This document shows positions 1 to 5,262 of a stretch of 5,262 bases of DNA, in pieces. A model generated the notes under the pieces. That model saw only the letters and a program-made list of their open reading frames with translations, made no database searches and was not told where the DNA came from. Position numbers and translations under genes: made by a program. The stretch's first letter is position 1; every line of letters begins with the position of its first letter. This DNA is from Candidatus Zixiibacteriota bacterium (GTDB taxonomy: Bacteria > Zixibacteria > MSB-5A5 > SM1-73), in NCBI GenBank assembly GCA_020341875.1, contig CP070839.1, positions 188,177 through 193,438 of the forward strand, in the 5' to 3' direction.

Positions 1-464
1 AGCCTGAAATCGTCCGTGGCGAGCCCCCCATATACGAATGCTATAGCGCAGACCGAGCTGACCGTTAGATTTCCCCAGATAAACCTCCTTTTCAGAAACG
101 AACTGTAGACTATCAGAAGTCCGCTGGCTGCCAAAGCTACCAGGATGCCCAGACTGCCCACCGAGACGCTCAAGATAATGCCCAAAAGGAAAAGTGCGAT
201 TGAGAATATAAGGGCCCAAGAGGGGGAGATTTCGCCGCCGGGAAGAGGTCGATGGGGCTTGTTTATGCGATCGATCTCCAGGTCAAAGAAATCGTTGATC
301 GAATTTCCGCCCGCAGAGACGAAAAAGGCCGAGGCACAGGCCAGAAGAACCCTCGTCCACGATTCTATCTCCCCGGATACCGTCGCTCCCACCAGGACAG
401 AAAGAGCGACAATCACGTCATTCTGGGGACGTGCAAGCTTCAAAAGTGCCAGCATTTTTCTCAT
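1..464 (-). CDS. UbiA-family prenyltransferase, 3' partial (DGGGP synthase / chlorophyll-synthase type)
   Basis: The first 154 residues of a polytopic inner-membrane prenyltransferase are present; the gene runs off the left edge. The family transfers a polyprenyl chain from its diphosphate to an aromatic or glycerophosphate acceptor. The start is ATG at 464, eight bases after GGAGG. Residues 9-15 (KLARPQN) lead into transmembrane helix 1 (about 17-30). Helix 2 (about 39-53) ends in the first Mg/diphosphate-binding motif N57-D58-x-x-D61-x-x-x-D65, continuing as RINKPHRPLPGGEIS. Further helices lie at about 83-102 and 104-119, then YSSFLKR (120-126) and GN (131-132) before another helix. The DRIN-P-RP-P-G pattern is typical of archaeal-type geranylgeranylglyceryl-phosphate geranylgeranyltransferase and chlorophyll synthase. 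It differs from 4-hydroxybenzoate UbiA (which has an ERT-type sequence there) and from heme O synthase. The second Asp motif would lie beyond the window, so substrate and intactness cannot be judged. The gap to the Omp85 stop is 125 bases. Confidence 0.92.
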   Translation of the reverse strand, partial: MRKMLALLKLARPQNDVIVALSVLVGATVSGEIESWTRVLLACASAFFVSAGGNSINDFFDLEIDRINKPHRPLPGGEISPSWALIFSIALFLLGIILSVSVGSLGILVALAASGLLIVYSSFLKRRFIWGNLTVSSVCAIAFVYGGLATDDFR

Positions 465-589
465 CTGCTTGGCCTCCCCCCAACTCGTTCCGACCACAAC
501 AGGTTGGTTTTCAAGACCTTAGGGTGATTCATATCTGCTCGGCACGAAGCTGAACGATGACAGTGAACCGGCATTTGTCATGATCTCGC
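465..589. other. 125-base intergenic stretch between the Omp85 gene and the UbiA-family gene
   Basis: I see no convincing terminator on the minus strand and no clear -35/-10 pair. It holds the GGGGGAGG ribosome site at its low-coordinate end and a 20-codon open frame (581-519) that ends before the UbiA start and looks like chance. It is long enough to carry a promoter for the UbiA gene, but equally compatible with readthrough. Confidence 0.5.
473..480 (-). promoter_or_regulatory. Shine-Dalgarno site of the UbiA-family gene
   Basis: The minus strand reads GGGGGAGG, then CCAAGCAG and ATG at 464-462. This supports the first ATG rather than the second in-frame ATG three codons later (455). The frame is closed upstream by a TAA at 521-519, so the start cannot lie far away; a GTG about 11 codons upstream has no better site. 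Confidence 0.75.
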
Positions 590-2164
590 TCAGAATCTGT
601 TCGTGAGGCCAAAATGGACCTTTCCCTGGTTGAAGTTATCTCTCTGACCCAGTCCGTAATCAATCCCCACCAGTCCGGCTTTGGAGTCTATCCGCAGGCC
701 GAAGCCGAAGCCCAGTCTATTTCCGGAAATGCTCGTCAGGAGCTTATCTGGCCCGGACAAAGCCTTCCGCCGGAAGTAACCATAGTCGGCGAAAAGGAAC
801 AATCTGGAACTACCCGCCAGCAGGAATCTGTATTCCACGTTGGACCACGCTACCTGCGAACCGAAGAACTCCTCCTCTCGATAGCCTCGCACGCTGTTTA
901 TTCCCCCAAATTTGAACTGGTCGGACACGGGGACTAAGTTCTCGTCCGTGCTCAGCCCTCGGAAGTGCAGTCCCGCATGCAGGGTCTGTCTCTTAAGAGT
1001 CGGGATGAAATGATTCAGATCAAGAGACGAACTGATCAAGAATGTCCTTTCCTTTTCTGGGTTGAGGGAAGCTGTGGGAAAGTTCTTCTTGTAAGCGTAG
1101 TCGATCTTGGTTTCGTAGTGGAGACCTTTTCGGGGATTATCCGGCCGGTCCAACAGGTCCAGAGAGAAGAGGATTCCTGCCCGGTATTTTCTGCTGTCTG
1201 GAAGGTAATCTTGTCCGGCCGCGCCGGGAATCGTCTTTTCCCATCCTCCTTCTACTCCCCAGGAGATCCTTTGGGTCGAATTGAACAGCAGTCTGGCGGA
1301 AAGCGCCAGTTGGAGGTAAGTTGAGTCATAATCCAGTTGGCTTACTTTGAGGTCCAGGGTGGGCGGAAAACCGAACACCCAGGGTTCCCGGTAAAGAAAG
1401 AAGAATTGAGAGGAATGGGGGTCCTTCTTGGACCAGCTCCACCGGGTCATTCTTCCGGTGCCGAAGATATTATCGAAGACCAGCTCCATCCTGCCAAAAA
1501 AGCTCCCCTGCCGATTGCCCGTTGCGGGAGCGTAGCCCAACATTCCGCTGAAGGTGTTGTTCCTCTTCTCCACCAGGGTTATTCTATATATCCCCTCTTC
1601 CGGATTCTCCCCGGCCAGCAGCTCGGTTTTCTCCACCTCCTTTATGTACGAAAGCCGCGAGAGCCTCCTCAAGCTTGCGTTCATCTGGCTTTCGGAAAAG
1701 AAGCCGAAAAGATCTGATCCCAGTTCCCTCAGGATCACTTTCCTCCTGGTGGTTTTCAATCCCTCGAGCTGAACCTCCTTTACCTCCACCCTCGGTCCCT
1801 CCTGCACCAAAAAGGAGAGACAGAGTCCCCCTCTCTCTGATATCCTGAAACGGGAGGGCAGAATCTGACAATAGGGAAATCCGTTCTCCTCATACCGGTT
1901 CAAGATCCTGTCAATGCCCCTTTCCAGAGAACTCAGGTCGTGAGACCGGCTGGGTTTCAGATCGATTTCAGATAAGAGCTCTTCTGAGCCAAAGAACCTA
2001 TTCCCCTCGATTTGAATGCCAGCGGCGCAGCTTGCGGTGTCAGCCTCGCTCGCGCCCTCCCGGGCAGAGGATGGGATGCCCGGAAAGCATATCCAAAGAG
2101 CGAATAAAACCACAGCCAATCTTGTTGTTGGTAGATTCATCGTATTTCTTCTTGCCTTTTTCAC
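590..2164 (-). CDS. Omp85-superfamily outer-membrane assembly/translocation protein (BamA/TamA type, two POTRA domains)
   Basis: This encodes a 524-residue protein that would insert or translocate proteins at the outer membrane. I chose the GTG at 2164 as the start because a perfect AAGGAG lies six bases upstream (2171-2176). An in-frame GTG at 2194 has no comparable site and would prefix a Pro-rich tail to the signal peptide; an ATG at 2140 is a weaker alternative. Residues 1-34 are a signal peptide: basic n-region (KKARR), hydrophobic core LAVVLFALWI, likely cleavage after PSSA. POTRA 1 spans about 46-123 (IQIEGNRFFG, then an RGIDRILNRYEENGFP helix). POTRA 2 spans about 126-200 (VEVKEVQLEGL to RITLVEK). 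The barrel runs from about 205 to the end, with DRPDNPRKG at 339-347, the loop-6 motif FGGINSVRGY (VRGY at 425-428) and a terminal NRF. BamA usually has five POTRAs and TamA three, so this is a shorter type. There is no patatin or other fused domain, and no obvious TpsB plug helix. Three Cys (46, 99, 115) in the first POTRA region are unusual. The family is certain; the client is not. Confidence 0.93.
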   Translation of the reverse strand: MKKARRNTMNLPTTRLAVVLFALWICFPGIPSSAREGASEADTASCAAGIQIEGNRFFGSEELLSEIDLKPSRSHDLSSLERGIDRILNRYEENGFPYCQILPSRFRISERGGLCLSFLVQEGPRVEVKEVQLEGLKTTRRKVILRELGSDLFGFFSESQMNASLRRLSRLSYIKEVEKTELLAGENPEEGIYRITLVEKRNNTFSGMLGYAPATGNRQGSFFGRMELVFDNIFGTGRMTRWSWSKKDPHSSQFFFLYREPWVFGFPPTLDLKVSQLDYDSTYLQLALSARLLFNSTQRISWGVEGGWEKTIPGAAGQDYLPDSRKYRAGILFSLDLLDRPDNPRKGLHYETKIDYAYKKNFPTASLNPEKERTFLISSSLDLNHFIPTLKRQTLHAGLHFRGLSTDENLVPVSDQFKFGGINSVRGYREEEFFGSQVAWSNVEYRFLLAGSSRLFLFADYGYFRRKALSGPDKLLTSISGNRLGFGFGLRIDSKAGLVGIDYGLGQRDNFNQGKVHFGLTNRF

Positions 2165-2170
2165 CGACAA

Positions 2171-2176
2171 CTCCTT
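2171..2176 (-). promoter_or_regulatory. Shine-Dalgarno site deciding the Omp85 start
   Basis: The minus strand reads AAGGAG here, followed by TTGTCG and then GTG at 2164-2162. The motif and the six-base spacer are close to ideal. They pick the GTG at 2164 over the in-frame GTG at 2194 and the in-frame ATG at 2140, which is preceded only by an AAGAAG-like stretch. Confidence 0.8.
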
Positions 2177-2188
2177 GGGCGGAGGGAA

Positions 2189-2207
2189 CGGCACAACCGC
2201 CGTGCCG
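2189..2207 (-). repeat. GC-rich inverted repeat (hairpin) between the large barrel gene and the Omp85 gene
   Basis: CGGCAC and GTGCCG form a perfect six-base-pair stem around a seven-base loop, inside the 69-base gap. On the transcribed strand it lies after the TAG stop at 2236-2234 and 12 bases before the AAGGAG site. No T-run follows (TTCCC), so it is not a standard intrinsic terminator. It could stabilise the upstream message or modulate translation of the second gene, or it may be chance in GC-rich DNA. Confidence 0.4.
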
Positions 2208-2233
2208 CGCCAGCCCGACGTCCTGCCATTGAT

Positions 2234-5200
2234 CTAAAAGAAGGCTTTCAACTCCATGTGGGCCGTGTGTCTGGCCTCCTTCTCCGGGATGGACTCTCCC
2301 CGGTAGGTCACCGACGTGGTAAGATGCCGGTTCAGCTTATAGTCAAAGATGCAGCGCCACTGGTAGTTTTCCCCTTTTCTTTTGCCTTCGCTCAAGAGGT
2401 AAGACAGACTTCTTTCCTCTGGTGCGGACCGAAGATGGGTCCACCCAAACCGGGCGGAGAGCCTCCCTTTTGAGAGAAGCGACAGCAAAACCTCAGGGGT
2501 CAACGAGAAGAACTCCACCCTGGTTCCGCCTGTTTTCTCGTCTCTCCTCCTGTACTCTGCAAAGACTTTGAGGTCCAGTACCCGCGTTTGCCTTCTGGTA
2601 AATCCAACCGCCAGGCTTTTCCCGTCAATGAGGTCCCCGGCCCCGTTTTCTCGCTCGCTGTCGATTTTCTCCTGGCCTGCTCGGGTCTCGACATAATGTC
2701 GGGAGGAGAGGTGGGACTTCAAAAGGAGCTCATGTCTGAGCCTCTCCTCTCTTCTGCCTCCGTCGGAGGCCAGATTATCATCATCTTCGCCCTTTTCCCA
2801 GCGGAACCGTAAACTGAGCGGCCTGGAGGTGGGGAGAATGTAGAGATCGTGCCGGATGGTGCTGTTCCGAGACAGAATGCTCTCTCCGGACAGCCTGGTC
2901 AGGGGATAGAGGACATAGTGACCTAACGGTTTGTCGTGCACGAATCTCCCTCGAAGATTGATGAAGGAGTCGAGGGAGAAGACTCTTCCCAAAGTGGACC
3001 AGAAGGACTTCTCCCCTTCCCGGGGCGCAACCTTGTGAGGGGAGAAGAGCATCCGAACGCTTTTGTTCATTTCCAGAGACGACCTGGTCTCTCCCCCCCA
3101 CTCCGAGAGCCGGACGAAGTCCCCTTCCGGGTCCGGGACGTATTCGCCATCTTGGTATCGGTACTCCCCCCTACCCTGCTCCACCTCCATGTAGGTGTCC
3201 CACCTCTCGGCCGAGTGAATCTGGTTTTGAGAATGGTAGAGCCTCAGCGTCACAAGCTGGTTGGGGGGATGAAAGTCTACCCGGCCGAGGAGCAGGTCCT
3301 GCTTGTTGTCCTCGCCTGTGGAGTGCCGGTATCTCTTTATCCTCCGGGCAAACTCCAGATCGGACGAGAGCATACCCTTATACTGCTGCACGGAGAGTCG
3401 ACTGCGCCAGGTATAGGACGCAGACTTGCTCGCACGCGCTTGGCTTAGCTTATCGTCTTCCCGATAGGAAAGCTGGGTGCTGGTCTTTATCACGCTCAAC
3501 AATCCTAATCTTACGGTACCGCTAAGCTGATCGAAATCCTTCTGTTCTTCATCCGACCCGGATACGGAGGAACCTCTCCTTTCCTGCTCCCAGGACAGGC
3601 TGGTGGAGAGACTCCTGAACCTGTTGTTCACCACGATCAGGTTTCTGGTCCACTGACCCTCTCTCTTCAATGCCTCTGTCGAGACCTCCTGGCTTTTTAT
3701 CTTTTCGCTCCTTACCTTGGCCGAAATCCAGCCAGCCGGGAAGATCTCCACGCCCACACTTCTTCTGCGGCAGGAGAAGACCTTTTCTGCCTCCAGTTTC
3801 CCGTAGTCGAAGTCCATCAGGAAAGACTCAAAGGGAGAGACTGTTCCGCTCAGACGGTACGTCTTCTCGCCCGTGGAAAGCGAATGGCTCGGCAGATCCC
3901 ATCTTCTCTCCTTCTCCACTATGTCCACCCGACCAAAGGGAGCAAAATCTCGCTTGAGCAGCTTATACTCGGCGGTAAGCTCAAGCCTGCGGAAATCTGG
4001 TCTCAGGAAGTGGAAGTCGGTGTTCCGGTAGGCTGATTTAAGGGAGACCGCGTCGCCCCAATTCTGTTCATCCTCCTTTTGGGAGAGGGTGTTTCTGTCT
4101 CTTCTGCTTTTGGCCCACTCTATTTGAGTCTTCAGGGCCTCAGCGGGACGGAAGGACAGCTTCATATCGAGCAGCGAATGGCTTTCCGGAAGCGGCAAGA
4201 AAGTCACTGGCAGGAAGTCTCCGTTTCCGGGATAAACGTACCTGTAGACTCCGCCGCCGGCGTATTGGTAGCTCCCCTCTCCCTCTCCCACCCGGGAGAA
4301 CGAGACCGTAAAGGAGCCCGAGTCGCTCCCCACATATTGGTAATATGGATTCCCGGAAGAGTCGAGGGCCAAGTCGTAGTTCCCCATCCCCTCTCCTGCA
4401 AAGTTGGCGCCATCCTTAGAGGCTGAGAATCTGTCATTTCCGGCCTGGCGAAGAATGGTTCTGTCTTCTGCGGACAGGGAAAAAGAGGTGGGACGACTCT
4501 CATCGTCGGTTTCGTGTATTCCGGTGGCCTGGAGTTCCGCCTTTCCTCCCAAAAAGTGGGCCAGCAGATTCCCGCTGTAAAAACTCCTCTTGTAGCTCTC
4601 CGTCGAGTACTCGAAGTCCGAGGTTATGCGTGAATCCGAGGTGACCAGCCTGCGTGGGGTGAACTGGATGGTACCCCGCGAATAGTCGATGGTGTAATCG
4701 TTATCCGAGCCCCGCTCCATTCTCTCTCCATCTATCCATACCCGCTCGGTTCCCGGCAGGACCGTTATGTTCATCTGTCCGTTCTTTCCCTGCAGCTGAT
4801 AAGGACCCTGTTTGTTCTCCTGGCCGGTGAATCTGTTGGTGAAGTACTCTCCCTCAGATGAGGCCAGGGCGACGGAGGCGGAATTCTCACCATCCCCGGC
4901 CTCCGCCATTATCCCTTTCAGTTTCTTTTCATAGAAGAAGAGGTCCGATCCGGAAGGGGCCAGATAGAAATCTCCCAAGGTGCCGGAAAAATGAGGAGAG
5001 TTGACCAAGAGCTGCACCTTATCCAGCTCCTCCAGTCTCTTGGTGCTTCCTTGAGCGGTGGCCGGCATATTCTGGTCTGAGAGCTGAACCGAGATCTCCA
5101 TGTTCTTGGTGGCATTGCCCCTCGCCGACAGCCATAATCCCTGTTTGAAAGAGACATCCTGCGCAGAGCCGACCTCCAGTGAAAAGGTCTTGCTTCCGGT

Positions 5201-5262
5201 CAGCTCCAGATCGGATGAGCTTGTCTTGGGAAGGAATCTCCACCTCTCGGCTTTCATCCGGC
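2234..5262 (-). CDS. Large beta-rich putative outer-membrane barrel protein, 5' partial
   Basis: The frame stays open through the right edge of the window, so the true start and probably a signal peptide are missing. Residue numbers here count from the Met at 5257 (1007 residues to the TAG stop). That Met is followed by a hydrophilic stretch with no signal peptide, so it is unlikely to be the real start. Residues 16-100 are short alternating strands ending in a TLGDF segment. Residues 149-229 form a module with GPYQLQGKNG, a GTERVWIDGE strand pair, NDYTIDYSRGTIQFTPRRL and a closing DFEYS. I recall similar modules in uncharacterised large proteins of FCB-type bacteria, and loosely in SprA-like proteins. 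Residues 326-348 and 695-714 are two copies of a GxGxYxY...GDF motif. From about 360 onward the chain is amphipathic beta-strands with many Arg, Glu and Ser and very few Cys (C496, C969). It ends KAFF, as expected of an outer-membrane barrel. It is the first visible gene of a probable operon with the Omp85 gene 69 bases downstream. Exact function is unknown; a secreted surface protein is the alternative. Confidence 0.8.
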   Translation of the reverse strand, partial: RMKAERWRFLPKTSSSDLELTGSKTFSLEVGSAQDVSFKQGLWLSARGNATKNMEISVQLSDQNMPATAQGSTKRLEELDKVQLLVNSPHFSGTLGDFYLAPSGSDLFFYEKKLKGIMAEAGDGENSASVALASSEGEYFTNRFTGQENKQGPYQLQGKNGQMNITVLPGTERVWIDGERMERGSDNDYTIDYSRGTIQFTPRRLVTSDSRITSDFEYSTESYKRSFYSGNLLAHFLGGKAELQATGIHETDDESRPTSFSLSAEDRTILRQAGNDRFSASKDGANFAGEGMGNYDLALDSSGNPYYQYVGSDSGSFTVSFSRVGEGEGSYQYAGGGVYRYVYPGNGDFLPVTFLPLPESHSLLDMKLSFRPAEALKTQIEWAKSRRDRNTLSQKEDEQNWGDAVSLKSAYRNTDFHFLRPDFRRLELTAEYKLLKRDFAPFGRVDIVEKERRWDLPSHSLSTGEKTYRLSGTVSPFESFLMDFDYGKLEAEKVFSCRRRSVGVEIFPAGWISAKVRSEKIKSQEVSTEALKREGQWTRNLIVVNNRFRSLSTSLSWEQERRGSSVSGSDEEQKDFDQLSGTVRLGLLSVIKTSTQLSYREDDKLSQARASKSASYTWRSRLSVQQYKGMLSSDLEFARRIKRYRHSTGEDNKQDLLLGRVDFHPPNQLVTLRLYHSQNQIHSAERWDTYMEVEQGRGEYRYQDGEYVPDPEGDFVRLSEWGGETRSSLEMNKSVRMLFSPHKVAPREGEKSFWSTLGRVFSLDSFINLRGRFVHDKPLGHYVLYPLTRLSGESILSRNSTIRHDLYILPTSRPLSLRFRWEKGEDDDNLASDGGRREERLRHELLLKSHLSSRHYVETRAGQEKIDSERENGAGDLIDGKSLAVGFTRRQTRVLDLKVFAEYRRRDEKTGGTRVEFFSLTPEVLLSLLSKGRLSARFGWTHLRSAPEERSLSYLLSEGKRKGENYQWRCIFDYKLNRHLTTSVTYRGESIPEKEARHTAHMELKAFF

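Noticed and set aside
490..511. Possible plus-strand terminator: CCGACC, six-base loop, GGTTGG, TTTT
   Set aside because: The stem needs a G-U pair and the T-run is only four bases. There is no plus-strand gene to terminate, and the same stem does not form in the minus-strand transcript.
145..522. Plus-strand open frame of 125 codons, and a second overlapping plus-strand frame at 252-527
   Set aside because: Both lie opposite the UbiA-family gene, whose diphosphate-binding motif and helices are unmistakable on the minus strand. The plus-strand products have no recognisable domain.
519..581. Twenty-codon open frame starting at an ATG on the minus strand between the Omp85 and UbiA genes
   Set aside because: It has only a weak GAGCGAG upstream and no leader-peptide features such as codon runs or an attenuator hairpin. 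Chance is the simpler explanation.
1584..1871. Minus-strand open frame of 95 codons in another frame of the Omp85 gene
   Set aside because: It lies wholly within the POTRA-coding region. Its Gly/Glu/Arg-rich product looks like a frame-shifted reading of the real gene.
2936..3448. Plus-strand open frame of 170 codons inside the large barrel gene
   Set aside because: It is the antisense shadow of a continuous 1007-codon minus-strand frame and has a low-complexity, Pro/Arg/Leu-rich product with no family features. Other plus-strand frames across 614-2473, 2588-2812 and 3670-4426 are rejected for the same reason.
5255..5257. ATG at 5257 as the true start of the large protein
   Set aside because: The frame is open past it to the window edge, no signal peptide follows, and only five bases upstream are visible, so no ribosome site can be assessed. 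A start beyond the window is more likely.

Overview
The window holds three genes, all read from the minus strand, so it is read here from high to low coordinates. Nothing on the plus strand looks like a real gene. The organism looks like a diderm bacterium: two of the three products are outer-membrane beta-barrel proteins, one with an N-terminal signal peptide and POTRA domains. Two of the three translation starts lie behind clear purine-rich Shine-Dalgarno sequences. Arg codons AGA/AGG are used often. The large first protein resembles long, uncharacterised surface or outer-membrane proteins that I recall from the FCB and neighbouring candidate phyla (Zixibacteria, Eisenbacteria, Latescibacteria and similar metagenomic lineages). 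That placement is inferred from memory, not from a search.

Layout: (1) 5262-2234, a very large beta-rich protein of at least 1007 residues whose 5' end lies outside the window. It ends in Phe-Phe, like an outer-membrane barrel. It has an N-terminal module of a conserved kind and two copies of a Gly/Tyr/Asp-rich motif. (2) After a 69-base gap with a small GC-rich hairpin and a strong Shine-Dalgarno site, 2164-590 encodes an Omp85-superfamily protein (BamA/TamA type): signal peptide, two POTRA domains, and a 16-strand-type barrel with the VRGY loop-6 motif and a terminal Phe. (3) After a further 125 bases without a gene, 464-1 encodes the first 154 residues of a UbiA-family membrane prenyltransferase, cut by the left edge of the window. 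Its pattern is closest to the geranylgeranylglyceryl-phosphate / chlorophyll-synthase type.

How they may work together: the large barrel gene and the Omp85 gene are adjacent, co-directional and closely spaced, so they are probably co-transcribed. The simplest model is that the two-POTRA Omp85 helps insert or translocate its oversized neighbour at the outer membrane, but this is inference. The prenyltransferase makes a lipid or quinone product in the inner membrane and has no obvious mechanistic link to the other two. It may share the transcript or have its own promoter in the 125-base gap.
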